A DNA stretch of 64,000 nt from Spirogloea muscicola (GCA_009602725.1 WELB01000062.1:497325-561324), one strand, 5' to 3'; shown: positions 33,597 through 46,214, numbered from the stretch's first letter. Program-made: numbers and translations. The notes: generated by a model from the letters alone, not told the origin.

Positions 33597-36500
33597 ATGC
33601 CGACGTCCTGCCGCATCTGGTGGCCCCACGCGCTCCTCAGCTCTCCTCCATCCAGCAGCGCCGCAGGCGACGGACCCGGTCTCCTCCTCGTCGGCTGGAT
33701 GTTCGCGTCTTCCTTTGCGCAAGGCGCCGCTCCTTCCAGCATCGACGTGGTTGTTGCTGCAGTTTGCCATCCGGTCGATGCAAGCCGAGTGCTGCTGGTG
33801 CAACTTACACCTATGGCCTGGCTGAGCTATTGCTTCTCCAATTGAGCCACTTCAATGTGTCAATGGCTTGCTCCACTGTTTGCATGGTAAGCTCAAGCAA
33901 TTGCCATGTCGACTTCACAGCTACCTCTCCTCCAGAAGCTCGGTGCTGAATTGAAGGCGAGCAATAGCTTTACTTATCTGTCCAGGGAAATGCTCAAGTA
34001 CTTGGCGAGTACGTCCATCAGGAGCGCTCACAATCACCGCCAGAGGGAATTTCATGCCATGATTTCTGGCTGCTCCTTGGGCCAATTGCATCTAACCAGG
34101 CCAAGTTTGCACAGTACCCCAGCTTCCATGCCCTCGTCCTTCACGGGACGGCTTGCTCTGTAGTTGCTCAAGTGAGTTGTCCCTTTCACCTGATGAGCCG
34201 TGCAGGAGGCTTGAGGTGGCCGCTCAACAGCTAACAGGCACCTCTACAATAAGAGCACTCTGAGATGTGCACAGCAGCTTGAGGAGCTTGCATTAGCTGC
34301 AAAGCAGTATGTCTGCTTGATATTTGACAACCAAGTGCTAGCAATGACAATCCTGCTCATCACCTGCAGTTTGTAATTTATAAAGACCTCAAGTCTGGAG
34401 AGAGGCATACCCTCTCAGATTCAGGCAGCCTGGACGTTGTCAAGCGAGGTACCGGAATGTGGCCTTTGACTAGACCAGAGTGGCTCCAAGTATTAGAGCA
34501 GGAAAAGGGGAAAGAGGAGACGAAAGATCCCTCTCAGCAGATGGTGGGCACAAGATTTGAATCCCCAGTTTCTCCATCTTGTGTTATGTAGGTCTGCTGT
34601 AGTAGCAGTGGCATGAAGGTTTACATCATGCTTTCATGGCACTGAAAGGGAAAGCAATGTGCTTGCTTTCAAAAGCTTCATATGTGCAGAATCGATGATT
34701 TGCACGTTTCAGCAGGACCTTTGACAGGAGACCTTGCAACTTCAAGTAGTGAACACAGGATGAATCACGCTGTGTGTATGCAGTAAACAGTGCCTTCGAT
34801 CTGCATGAAATTTCTATGGCAGGTTGATGTTTTGAGAATTCTCAGCTTGTGTAAGGAAATTAGAGCATCTGTCTGCTCATCAGCAAGACAGTCCTCTTAT
34901 CTATCAAGCTCGGCACAACATCAGCAGCTGTCTACACTTTCAAATATGTAAGAGCTGCTGCTTGGGATCTACTTTTATCATGTTCCTGCAGATCAACTAC
35001 CTGTAGCCTTCAGATTCTTGCTCCCCCAGAGGCAGCCTGTCTGAGCTGTGTATATGGGCACTTATTTCTGTCAAATATGCTGCACATGCTTCGGCGCTTC
35101 GCAATTGAGAATGACGTTGACCTGAGATATGGAGGTCTGCCTCCTGGTCTTGAGTCTGACAATGAGGGTCAGCATGTTCCCTTGCTCACTGTTACTGCAC
35201 GCTTATGCAGGGGGCGGATCCATTCTACAATCATCCAGACTCTTGTCAGGTGCAGCATTCAGCCTTTGGAGGCTGTGCACTCTATCCTACCTTTTGAGCT
35301 GAAGGTTGTCCGCAACATACTGCAGAAATGTCGAGATGTGATCATCTGGTGAGCTCCGATCAGTTGCTAGTCCCATGCCTGCTGTCTTGAAGTCAGCAAT
35401 GGCTGATGCCTGAAGCCACTTGATACGTCTGCTACTCTGTATCGCTATACTCGATGAGAAGGCCGGACACACAACAAGTCTGTGATTGCTTGCAGTAGCT
35501 TCATACATATACATATCTGTTCTTTATCTGAGGTTGTCAGACGAGGGACTTCAGTGTGAGGTACTTGTCAACTCACAGGGAGGGCAAATGGCCAGCAATT
35601 CTTGTGGACGTCTTTCTAGGGGTGTGGGTCGCCTTTGCAACAATCTGTTGGCAGAACACCGTTGCAATTTACCTCACAAAGATCTCTGGCTTCATAATGA
35701 AGCACATATTGCTGAAGGGCTGTGACTGGCTTATGCAAGATCCTGTGGGCTTGAAGCTTAACACTGAGCTTGCACGCTTTTATGGATGGATCTCAATTAT
35801 CAGCATCCAGTCTTGGTCTCACATTCTTTCTTTGATATCATTGCACCTACCGTTGCTTCTGACCCTATTCGCACTTTTAAGCATGCCTGTGGGTTTGTCA
35901 ACTGCCCTATCGTTGGTTGCGGATGCTCTTACATTTTCAGCTTCACCCATCATTCTCTTATACAAGTTCCACCATGCAATCTTCACGAACCACACAGATC
36001 TCTTGACATCCTTGTGGCGCATGTTCAGGTGTGCTTGCAATGGCTTGCACTCTTCCACTCACAGGATCTATGCTTCAAACTTCTACTCCACTTTCCTCCT
36101 TTTACAGGGATCTATGCGTCAACATTGTATGCTTCAAGTTTGTATCAAGAATGTGAACATCCCTAAGCTAGTCGTCAGGCTCAAACTTGTCACAGGCTCA
36201 CTGGTCTAGTGTGTATATTAGAAGCTTAGACTCATGGGTAAGGTTCACACGGCAGGGGCTTCAAATGACAGTAGCCACTGCCTTGTCTTGTTATCGCACT
36301 TGTGTCACAGCACTTCTGATAATCTCAGAAGTGCTGATTGCATTTTTCAGAGGTGTCAGAAGGAATCCCTTACGAAAGAGGGTGGACTCATTTGAGTGCT
36401 CAATTGAGCAGCTCATTGTGGCATCCCTGATCTTCACTTCTCTTCTCCTGCTACTGCCAACAACGCTGGCCTATGTGGTCTTCTACTCTATACTCTACAT

Positions 36501-36693
36501 TGCCATCCATTGCATGCAAATTTCTTTGAGACTATTGGAGATATCATTGACATATTTTCCCTACCAAGAGTTGATCAAGAGATTCTTGGAACCAAAGTCA
36601 TTTCCATCTGGAATCTCATTCAAGCCTGTCAAGCCATGTAAGCTGCTCGCTGCCAGCAGCCTGTATAATCAATGTTGCTGGCTTCTGCCGTAA
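33597..36693 (+). CDS. PIGQ: PIG-Q/GPI1, GPI-GlcNAc transferase subunit
   Basis: Subunit of the ER complex that adds GlcNAc to phosphatidylinositol, the first step of GPI-anchor synthesis. The start ATG at 33597 opens MPTSCRIWWPHALLSS, then LLLVGWMFASS and SIDVVVA, like plant Gpi1 N-termini. Middle exons are uncertain; one at 34376-34550 reads FVIYKDLKSGERHTLSDSG. The core exon 35579-36028 holds KWPAILVDVFLGVWVAFATI, PVGLKLNTELARFYG and LSLVADALTFSASPIILLYK. The next exon from 36351 has GVRRNPLRKRVDSFECSIEQ, LIVASLIFTSLLLLLPTT, and FLEPKSFPSGISF near the end. Both parts are strongly Gpi1-like, with several membrane helices. A stop occurs at 36691-36693, but a strong donor GTAAGC at 36638 means the true C-terminus may lie in a further exon downstream. 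Confidence 0.85.
36308..36336. repeat. Perfect 12-bp inverted repeat in PIG-Q intron
   Basis: CAGCACTTCTGA, the spacer TAATC, then the exact reverse complement, just upstream of the acceptor at 36350. It could affect splicing of the last exon or be a short-element relic. Confidence 0.8.
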
Positions 36694-36820
36694 ATGGTTC
36701 AGCCAAGAGACATGCCTCAAGTTCTGATGCAAAACATCGAGCCACAGATTCTAGCATGATAAGCAACCAAGCACAGCCTGCTTAGCTTTGCGCTGTGCTT
36801 GACATTTGGCAAGCTAAAAA

Positions 36821-36876
36821 GGTCAGACGTGCTTATACACTCTTGCATGGTCAGACGTGCTTATACACTCTTGCAT
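36821..36876. repeat. 28-bp tandem duplication
   Basis: The unit beginning GGTCAGACGTGCTTATACAC occurs twice without spacer or mismatch, in the 3' flank of the PIG-Q gene. Identity of the copies points to a recent slip or duplication. Confidence 0.9.
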
Positions 36877-37770
36877 TGTTGGAGCACATTAGCATTTCCA
36901 GGTACAGATTCTGCGCTGCACAAGGCAGGATACTTCAGACTGGTAGTCAATCACAGGCCCTCAGGTGGTGCTGAAGTCACCACGACAGGACCGAAGGACT
37001 GGTTATGCATGCATGAGAGGACCACTGCACCTGCTTTTCATCGATGCGTCTGTGCTTATCTGCTTTAGGTTATGGTAATGCTGTGCTTGTCTCCTTGTCC
37101 ATACCTTGTACCTTTGGTTCGCATATAGTAGGTCACCTGTCAACTAGTCTCCATGTCCACCGTGACTGCAGGTTGCTGTATACATTGCAATAAGTACCTG
37201 TCTTGACTGCTGTTGACAGGACAACTCTTTCAGCCTCTAATTGATGTCTTATTGGAGGAACTTACCACCAGCATCTTCCTGTAGACGAAGCTCAGTGGTT
37301 TGGAACCTCTAAATGCAGAAGAGCAGGTCGTGAGAGGTGTTCCACTAACGCAATAGGAGCAAATCTAATTACTGCAGGATGGTATGTGAACGTGTGTCCT
37401 CTTCTTATCTGTTGGTGCATTCATCGTCCTCTGGGCTGGCTTGCACTAATCATGCTCATCATGACCAACTTTTACATCATCAGCATGCGAATATTACTCG
37501 GATGAAATCCTCCAGTAGTGGAGTTGGAGATAGGGTGCTGATTGTGCATTTGCTCGCATATGGTCTTGAGGCAGGCTTGTGAAGTCCTCATGTTTCTCTA
37601 TATCTTCTCTATATGCCTCTTTGCAGGCATAGTGCATCCTTCCAAGAGAGTGCATTAGTCAGAACAGTTGTGCAGGCATTGCAGGGGACTTGGGGAGCCT
37701 ATTGCAGATGTCAAGCGACTTGCCAGTTGAAGGGGTCACTAGAGCGGACCTTGCCCAAGACGTCTCTCAT
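36877..37770. other. PIG-Q 3' flank, no gene assigned
   Basis: May contain a terminal PIG-Q exon if the donor at 36638 is used; I could not identify it. No repeat or other gene is recognised. Confidence 0.4.
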
Positions 37771-37779
37771 CCGCGCCAC

Positions 37780-38500
37780 GTATAAGGGCTGGCCTCTCAC
37801 AAGCATTGCCTTTCTTCGACTGAGCTACTGCTTTCTCTTCTCTTGGGCTGGCGTCCCACAGCCAGATCTTGTCCTTTCCTTTCCTGCGGCTGCTCCAAAG
37901 GCAATATCGAGCACCGAGTGGCCACTTGAGTCGCTGTGTGCTTCAGCACTTTTCTTGCCCCTTCGAGCTTTGTTCAGTCTCTTTCTGGGCTGGCCAATCA
38001 CAGCCATCGCCTTCTACTGGAATTTGTCTTTCTTTCCTTTGGATATTGTACACTCATTGTGGGCTGGCTTTTCGCAGGCCTCGCCCTCTTTATCCCTTTG
38101 GGCTGCCTTTGCCTCTTGGCCTCTTTTCCAGCTGCAAGTCACTCCAACTTGCGGCTGCTGACTCGGGGTTATTAAGCTCCCATTCGCTGTAATGTCTTGC
38201 ATAGCTGTGTGGTTTTGGCGCCTTTGGACCTTTTTTTGTGGGCTGGCCTTTCACAGTCCCTGCCTTATATTGGAAGAGCTGTTGATTGCTGGGCTGGCCT
38301 CTCACAGTCATTGCCTTACATTAAAAGAGCTGTTTTACTGTATTTAAATACCTTGTTTATTCCTCTGGGCTGGGCCTCTCACAGCCAGGCCTCTCTCATT
38401 GCCTTACGACTTCAGCAGTTAGTACCTTGCTTGCTGCACCATCCGGCTCCTTCAGAACTTGTCCGTTCCTTTGGGCTAGCCTCTCACAGCCACCAGTCAA
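37780..38500 (+). mobile_element. Array of about eight element tails
   Basis: Tail modules follow one another on the plus strand near 37787, 37844, 37988, 38061, 38240, 38290, 38366 and 38473. Most have a GGGCTGGCC-type left arm and a CACAGCC-type right arm, followed by a family-specific 20-25 bases (for example TTATATTGGAAGAGCTG, TTACATTAAAAGAGCTG). A Ser/Asn-Leu-Arg-Leu-Leu-Thr-Arg-Gly-Tyr ORF end lies at about 38140-38175, so at least one tail has a trace of body. The others are tails with little more than a UTR. Confidence 0.7.
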
Positions 38501-38504
38501 TTAG

Positions 38505-38660
38505 AGGAAGAAAGGGCTCGCCCAATGAGGATAAGGGCTGGAAAAGCCAGCCCAAAAAAGAAGGAACAAAGTACGAGGAGGAAGAAGAAGTGGCTCTCCC
38601 AATGGGGGCAAGGGCTGTGAGAAGCCAGCCCGAAAAGAATTGACAAGGTTCGAAGGGGGA
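38505..38660 (-). mobile_element. Family C tail and family A tail
   Basis: On the minus strand a family A terminus (38589-38650, with CGAACCTTGTCAATTC, stem-loop, GAGAGCCACTTC) is followed by CTTCTTCCTC. A family C terminus (38516-38575, with GGCTGGCTTTTCCAGCCC and GGGCGAGCCCTTTC) comes next. They sit about 400 bp upstream of the MINDY start. Confidence 0.75.
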
Positions 38661-39045
38661 AGGGGGCCAGGGGGAAGCGCTAAGGAAGTCAATTGGGCCG
38701 CTCTTTCATTCTTACGAGGAGCTTGTGTCCTTCTAACGATCTTCAGACTTCCACCGTCAGAGTTTCCCTTTCCGTCAGCTGCTGCAGCAGCTCCGCAGCA
38801 GCCGCAGCCGCCGCCGCAGGCAGCGCAAGCTCAATCCCCGCTCCCTCGATGTGGCTCAAAGCAGCGGCGGCGGGGGCTCGAGCCCCGCGCTGCAGCGGCG
38901 ACGCCGCCTTCCTGGACGGCCAGGAGCTGCGCAAGCTCCTGGTGGCTGCCCTCGGGCGGCGCGCCCTCAGCTCGTCGAAGAAGATTGAGCGCGCGCCTGT
39001 CAAGCGACTCTGAGCCTGGCCCCGGAGTCCGCTGCGGCCGGCTTG
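38661..39045. promoter_or_regulatory. Upstream region and probable 5' UTR of the MINDY gene
   Basis: GC-rich, with a GCAGC/GCCGC-rich stretch at about 38775-38830. No core promoter motif can be named with confidence. The function is inferred from position only. Confidence 0.35.
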
Positions 39046-42000
39046 ATGGCGGACGGGCCGAGCTTCACGCAATGGGTGGACGTCAGTGTCGACAAGCACG
39101 TGAACAGCGTGTACAAGGTCAAGCGGATTGCGTTCCTCGGCCGCCAGAACGTCCCCATCGTGCTGCAGAACGAGAACGGGCCCTGCCCGCTGCTAGCCAT
39201 CTGTAAGTCTCTCCCGCTCGGTCCTACTGACTGACAGTCGCTGCCCTCGTCGCTTGATGAGTGGTGCTGTTAGTGCCAGTGGCCGCCTGCAACAGCACTT
39301 GTGTTTAATGCTCAGCAGTCTACAGGGAGTTCCGCCATGAGCATCTCCTTCGGCGACACAGTCAAGGCACCTCGGGAGATCTTGAGTTAGGTGTTGCGTT
39401 GTTAGGTTTCTGTGACCTATCTCAAGGGCCAACGCGGCATTACAGTACGAGCTTGGGAGAATGCAGGAGTAAATAGCAAAGTGTCTGTGTGTGCTTGGCG
39501 TTGGCTGCCGCAGTGCACGACTACGTCTGCAGCTGTTTGCAGCTGCCAGCCCTGTGCAACCTGCATGACGACTTAAAAAAGATATCATCTGTGCAATTCC
39601 CTTGGCAGCCAATGTACTCCTCCTCCGAAACTTTATAAGCATCCATCCAGACTCTCCGGAGATCTCGCTCAACGACCTACTCTCCCTGATTGCGGAGAGG
39701 TTGCTAGACGCGAACGTCGTCGCTCAGGTACTTGTGTGGAACATGCGTGTCCTACAGTATCATGAAACAGCTGGGTCAGGCTCAGCTAGACGGATTGTTT
39801 GTTGTCATGTTAAGGGGCAGCAGTGTCAAGCTGCCCTTTTGCTGTCCGAGACACTGTCAAGACCATCTGTGGGCCTGTTGATCTCATGGGCTGCTTCCTC
39901 TGTTTGATTTGGTGTACTGTCGTGTACTGCTGTGTTTTCCAAAGGGGAAGAACCTTGAATATCTCAGGAACCAGCAGCAGAATATAGAGGATGCCATCTG
40001 GCGGCTCCCACGACTAGCTACCGGTATTGATGTCAATGTCCTATTCAGAAAGTAAGTGGCGGATGTCAGGTACATGCTACTTTTGCAATGTAGCAACGAA
40101 CACCTCCCTCTGGGGATTGGCTCATGAGAGTCACTTCAACTTCCTATGCTGACATGATTACACCACACTTTGCTTTGCTTGCGAAGTAGTGGCTCCGCTT
40201 TTGGGGTTCAGATGATTGAAATAGGCCGTAGCTCGATGAATGGATGCGGGTGCTGATATTAAAAGAGCGGCTATGAAAGCCAGCCAGATGCATACAGGTG
40301 TTTATGCCGGGGCCACAGGCTCAATGCAGGGCTGATTGTAGGTCAACTCCCTTCTTGGTCTGCAGGATCAACGATTTTGAGTTCACACCAGAGTGTGCTA
40401 TCTTTGACCTTCTAGACATTAGTCTGGTGCATGGTTGGATCATCGATCCACAGGTCAGCGACCCATGCCTCTTGCTTGTAGCATCTACTTCGTCCTGTGT
40501 ACATCATGCCCCTTACTTTAAGCCCAGGTCGAGGCTCCACGACTTGTCTTCTCGGTCCATCACTGACAGTACTGGATGTGCAAGCATACACTAGTACTGG
40601 CATTGGCTGCATTGCTGCTAAGTACTGCATGACTACCGTTCTTGTGTTTGCGACTTTGTGACTTATATGAGCTGAGGATGCAGGATGCTGCAACTTTTGA
40701 AGCAATTGGACACTCTTCATATAATCAGATCCTTGAGAAGCTGGTGGCTCTCCAAGTTGCTCAGACGGACCAAAAGGCTGGCACATCTGGTCATGCTTCT
40801 GCTCCTCTTCGGAAATCGTTCGGCAGGTCTTCCAGCACCAGGATGGCAGAAGTGTCGCAGGCCAAGTTATTGCGGTCGACTTCTGGTGACCTAGTCCGCA
40901 CGAAGTTGGTGCTTCCTCCTCGCAGGTCTGGTGACTTTTCAACAGAACTTCAAATTCACAAGGATGTTGCTGCGCCAGCGGTCGTCACAGTCCGAGGTGC
41001 TCCGGACTTGCCCAGCCCGCATGCAACAGTCACTAGAGAAGCGGAGGGTGACATGAGCAAGCCAGGTGACGAGACTGAGGCAGCTCAAGCCACGTCCATT
41101 ACCAGCGTGTACAGCCAGGCAGGTCATGCAGGCTCAAGTAATGGCTCAATTGAAAATATCCAACCTGGCTTAGAGGATCCTCAGAATCCGGAGCCAGCTG
41201 GAATGGCTGGGCCTGGAGTTAATGATGTACAGGATAGCCCATCAACAGGGACCCGTAGTGATGCGAGAAGAGCACTCCAAGCCGAAGCTGTCAACCCAAG
41301 TGAGGTGAGATTGAATTGAGATACAAGGTTCTTGTCAAAATAAGATCAGGACTTGGCCATTGCTCCTGCAAATGTCAGCTCGCAAATACTCAATAATGTA
41401 TTGCTTTGTTGCTCTGGCATGTTGCCTATCAACATTGTCATAGCTGACAAGACTACTGGCACGTCAAAACTTAAAGCTGAGAGCGACGGAATCATAGGAT
41501 CTCACCAAGTTTGGAGCAATGTTGCCTCTTCAGGAGCTTTTAAATACATCGATCTTCAATGATCCTGGACCAAGAAGTGCGTCGGCAACAGGGTCAACGC
41601 CTGACCAACTGTTAGATGATGGCCATGAAGACAGTGCACTTGCAGCGGTCAAACCGGATCTTGCCCTTGCACTTGGTGAAGACCATAAGCAGGAAGGCTC
41701 ACGTGGTTTGTACCTGGAGGATTCCAGCAGACAGGATGTCGCTGAAGTCGCCAAGGAGCAAGGCTTGTCTGACACACAGCAAAAATTAGGCCCGTCGTGG
41801 CTCCAGCAGAGAAGCACTGAGCCAGCAGCTTCCAGCAGCCTTCCGCCCTCACCTAGAATCTGCGGAGATGGATCGCCATCAACATCCCCAACATCAAAGA
41901 CAGCCAATTTACAAATCCCATCAGCATCGCCACGAGTCAGCACCCTTGGAGAATTTTCAAACAGCCCACCTCCTAGATCACCAAGATCTGGTGGTTTCTC

Positions 42001-44671
42001 TGGACTGGGTGGCCTAGGTGCCTTCTTGTCCTCTCCGGGTGAGCATGCAAGCAGCGCAGGACGGGGATGGTCACCAGGTGCTGTAAGTATCTCTTCAGAG
42101 TCGAGCATTGATGCAGACAGCACACAGAAAGTGGCGCCAACTTTGTCGGAGATGCTCAGCAAGGTTGATACATCATTGTTGGCCAAGGTTTTCATGAATG
42201 AGGATCTTGAGGACCAAAACAACCAGGATACGGTGGGCCAGACAAGTGTCAGTAAGACACAGACTGAGGAAGAGGAAGTGCTGTCAGAGTGCTGCCCCAA
42301 GGGAGAGGTAGCATCCACCTCAGTGTCACTTGGAGGAGAGGCTGCTGATGAGCAACTCGCGAAGGCTAATCGAGACGGTAGACTGCCCAAGAAGATTCCT
42401 TGCAATCTGGTTCCTTTAGCTCAAAGATTGTGAGGGCAACATTCACTACAAGCGGTGTTTTGAGCAACTTATGCATCTCGCAATACCCGTGCAGGCCTTA
42501 TTGCTGAGAGCTTCCTGGAAAGCACGGCTAGCCAGCTTACGTACTTCGGGTGTGTCATCATCTCCCTTTGACCTTTTTTTCTTGTACGCGTCACAAGTAT
42601 GAGCAGCAATGAAGCATACTACTTCAGTCTTCTTTTGTTTCATAGCCTGTAAGATTGTGCAGGGCTACTGTTCAATTTTACATTGCACATCATGATCTAG
42701 ACGACAGTTGCCTTTCCAGATCATTGATGGATGTTGGCCTTACTTGAGGTGATGCAGGCTCTTCAAGCTGCAGGAAGGAATCAAGGAGCGGGAGCTGTGT
42801 GTGTTCTTCCGAAATAATCATTTCAGCACTCTGTTCAAGGTTGACCTTCTTCTTGGTAACTGATTTCCTTGGCTCTTGTACGTATGGACAAGTACTTAGA
42901 TCTTGCACTCCCCGGCTACTCTCAGTGTACTGGCTGATCTGAAAAGACGATCCACAGATGGGCGACATCGGCTTGAAACCATTGTCTAAGCCCTTTTATT
43001 GCTCTTCATACAGATTGACAACAATCTGTACCTTCTGGCCACAGACCAGGGGTACATGAACCAGCCCGACATAGTATGGGAGCGATTGCGAGAGGTAAGC
43101 GACCTTATAAATCACATTTGTCCCGTTTGCTGTAAGCTCTTGACTTTTGAGGGAGCTTGTGAGGCGGCAGTGTGATGGCCCACGTCTGTAAGGACTTGTA
43201 AGCAATTAAGCGGGGAGTCTATCTACGGAGTAAATGACTTACTGCGCATTATCTTCAACAGTGTCTTTGTTTACCTGCATGGTAGATGCAGGAAAGGCAG
43301 AGGTGCCAGAGGTAGAGTGTGCATTCTAATCATCAGTTCTCTGTACCAAATGAATGCAATGAACAGCATGAGCTTGGTGCCAAGTTATGGTTCAGATGTT
43401 TGCTCAATATGAGCTGTCTCTGCACCAGCTCCTTATGCATGTTCAATTGGCAAAATACTTTATGCAGGTAGACGGAGACACTGTTCTTGTTGACAGCAGC
43501 TTCTGTCCTTACATGCCAAGCTTTGATCTTCCAGAGCAGCTGTGGCAGGGCATCTCCTCGGACAATACTTCTGCTGCTGTAAGTGTTTCACGCTTAGTAC
43601 CAATGGCTACTGAGTTCCACATCAAGGTCGTGACAAAGTCAGAGTTTGCCTGCATATGCCCTGGCTATGTTGCACGCATAAGATGAAAGAACAGGCATGA
43701 GAGATTGCTCAGAGGCATGCTCAGAGACACCTTATTGTAAGAAGCACCAGTAAATGCATCTGCACCTTCAATTTTTGCTTGTAGGGGCGTCTGACAGGCA
43801 ATTGGTATTTCATCACTACAAAGCTAGGTTCACGTTCACATTCTGTCAGCGATCAGCTCTCATCCACCTAATGTCAGGTCCTTGATGTTGCAGAAGCTTG
43901 GGAGTCAGTCTGTCTCCACCACTGGCCCAGCCACAGAAAGCTTGTCTTCAGAGCAAAGGCACCATGCCTCAGGGGCTGCAGAGTCTTCGTACAAGTACGT
44001 CCTGTTCAATCAACTTGAGCTTCCTTCCTCACATGCATGACGTCCTTCAGAGGGGCACCTTACATCTCCCGAGGACAGTGGACTACAATGCAGCACCATT
44101 GGCCGCAGCATTCTGCAAGGACCACTGTCAGGCATAAACTAGATGCTCTTTACAGATTGGGCAGGACACTCCAGCTGTTGAATACCAAATGCTTTTGTCC
44201 AGCCACGTCTGGGGCTCCTTAAGTTGCCTACATATCCTAGGACGTTTTAATGTGTATGGTCCTGTGGCACCGCTGACCTGTTTTTGCATTGATAACTCTG
44301 TGGCCTGCTTTCTAGGCAGGCTCACTTGTGTGCCATGTGTACTTTGTAGTGTTGTGCTTTTATTTCTTTTTACATCTTGCCCTGTCATTGACAGCTGGGA
44401 GCATGGCTGGTGTATCTCGTGCAGTGCAGACTTACAGCTGGCTATGGCTCTCCAGGAGCAGGAGCTGCAGCAGGAGCACATCAGTTCTGTTTCTCAGCAG
44501 GAGGTCGCTGGTCGCAGCAACCCGCCCAGCAGCAAGGCTTCACCACGTACAAGAAGTCGCCTCCCGGTGGTATGCATCACAGCTCTTCCTCCCGTAAGCT
44601 TAGCATATCTTGGAGAACACTGGACTGCCGAGCTTGAGAATCCTAAAGATCCTGAAGATCCTGTTAATTAG
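39046..44671 (+). CDS. MINDY/FAM63-family deubiquitinase
   Basis: Cysteine protease family that trims Lys48-linked ubiquitin chains. Twelve exons join in frame: 39046-39202, 39609-39727, 39945-40051, 40366-40453, 40684-41304, 41534-42377, 42495-42549, 42758-42839, 43014-43094, 43468-43578, 43894-43994 and 44425-44671, giving about 870 residues. The catalytic block VPIVLQNENGPCPLLAI holds the Gln and Cys. NIEDAIWRLPRLATGIDVNV, FTPECAIFDLLDISLVHGW (His) and SYNQILEKLVALQ follow. A low-complexity Ser/Pro insert of nearly 490 residues, spread over exons 5-6, separates them from ESTASQLTYFG, ELCVFFRNNHFSTLFK and YLLATDQGYMNQPDIVWE. Near the end NADLQLAMALQEQELQQE is a ubiquitin-interacting helix, as in MINDY-1. 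The insert is much longer than in animal MINDY proteins. The last exon could have a further splice after SRLPV. Confidence 0.93.
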
Positions 44672-45540
44672 ATGCAGAGCAACAACATGAATATCTTTCT
44701 TCCTCCATAATCAAAAACCAGGAGTCACATTTGCAAGTATGCTTGCAGGGCCTTGGCTATGAGGCGTTTTGGCAGGACGCCAGCAGCAGCTAAAGTCTGT
44801 GTGCATCTGGGCAAGGCCAGCCCACTGAGTTGTGTTGTGCTTTTTGTGGGGCCTCCCAGGATCATGGATTGGCCAAAGCTGGAGGCACAAGCCAGCCCCA
44901 CGGGCACAAGGTGGAAAAGAAAAAGGACTGCTGTATCATGTAGGCGGTACTGCTCGGATTACTCTAGTCCATCTGGCTCCTGGATTTACCAGGCACTGGC
45001 AGCCGGTGGCGGCATGCCTTGGTCGGTCAGGTTGCAAGAGAGCTTGCTGGCCGCCACTCAGGGCGTTTGGCAGTGTAGGGGGTACCAGGCACTCATCGTG
45101 CGCAGTGCCGGGGGGCGCGCTGCAGGAGAGAGCCTCAGTCAGTCCCGTGGGGTAAGGGGGGCGCAGTCCGAGAGTAGGCGTTGGGGTGGAGATTGCTTCA
45201 GATGGAGACGGTGGCTGTGCCAGGCAACTGCAAGAAGAGTGGGCAAGGCCAGAGGGAAGCAGCCTTGGGATGGCCTTTCACAGCTGTTGCCTCCATTGAC
45301 GTTGGAGGAGCTCTGTTGACTTCTGGACCGTTTCTTCTTGGGACATGGGTCGTATGCACAGCCAAGAGATGGGGCCGGCAGGCCCGTGGTCGCCTATGCC
45401 CGAGCTTGGCTGCCCTCCCGGCCCCTCGCACGCTGGTGGAGAGCAGGAGCACCTCGACCCAGAAGAAGAAGCAGCTCTTCCAAAGAGAGCGACGGCTGTA
45501 AAAGAAGAGGGTGCGCAGTGCGCATGAACCGAGAGGGAGG
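44672..45540. other. MINDY 3' flank and degraded element sequence
   Basis: Includes weak tail-like pieces (AAGGCCAGCCC at 44815, GGCCTTTCACAGCTG near 45270). I recognise no gene; open frames on both strands are short. Confidence 0.4.
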
Positions 45541-45770
45541 CCAAGCCAAAGGGAAGGGCTCGCCCATTGAGGATAAGGGCTGGAAAAGCCAGCCCTAAAA
45601 AGAATTAACAAAGTACAAGAATGGGGCCAGGGGAAGCGCTAAGAAACACAAGCACAACAAGAAACGAAGCAGCTACGTAATACTCAGTAACCCCTGCTAA
45701 GCAGCGTCAGGTCAGAGAAGCTAGGCTCCTGGAAGTGGGTCCCCTGGCCAGAGCCAGAGCAGTGCACCGT
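45540..45770 (-). mobile_element. Family C retroelement end
   Basis: On the minus strand this has the ORF end (SDLTLLSRGY with its stop at about 45684), 3' UTR with GCTTCGTTTC- and CTTGTGTTTC-like blocks and CCTGGCCCC. The tail is GGGCTGGCTTTTCCAGCCC with CTCAATGGGCGAGCCCTTC, ending at about 45555. Confidence 0.7.
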
Positions 45771-46019
45771 TGGTGTAAAGGATCTAGAAGACGAAGACAA
45801 GCTAAGGTAACAGAACGTATAGCACAACTGAAGCAGACTTCTATTGAAGGCCAGTCTGAACAGGAAGATCCGAAGGGGCCGGAAAGCGCTACAAAACCAC
45901 ACATCTACGCAAGTGGCTACGACAAACGGGTGCTCATGAAGCTAAAGGAGCCGCCAAAGCTTGCGAGCCCACAGAAGGTAGGGGCTGGGAAACGCCAGCC
46001 CAAAAAGAATGGACAAATG

Positions 46020-46210
46020 AAGTAAGCTCTTCCAAAAGGGAGTGAGGGCTGTAATTTGCCTGCCCGAAAAGAGTGAATATGGTCCGAAGGGCCGAAAACG
46101 CCAAGATAAAAGGCGTCACGGTGCACATGAAATGAGAGGGTGGCCAATCCATTCGGTTCAGGCAAAAGCTAGTGCAACCAGTGGAGTTACATGAAACGAA
46201 GCCCTGTGCA
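46020..46210 (-). mobile_element. SINE-like unit with its own tail
   Basis: On the minus strand the head (CTAGCTTTTGCCTGAACCGA, then TCATTTCATGTGCACCGTGA) runs into GGCCCTTCGGACCATATTCA. The tail is CGGGCAGGCAAATTACAGCC followed by CTTTTGGAAGAGCTTAC. A complete short unit of about 185 bp. This makes the head-plus-tail structure visible in one piece. Confidence 0.65.
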
Positions 46211-46214
46211 GAGG

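Noticed and set aside
37780-38500. CRISPR-like regularly spaced repeats
   Set aside because: Spacing is irregular, the repeats differ from one another and sit at element 3' ends; the organism is eukaryotic.
41530-42405. 291-codon open frame on the minus strand
   Set aside because: It is the antisense shadow of the Ser/Pro-rich MINDY exon 6 and has no similarity of its own.
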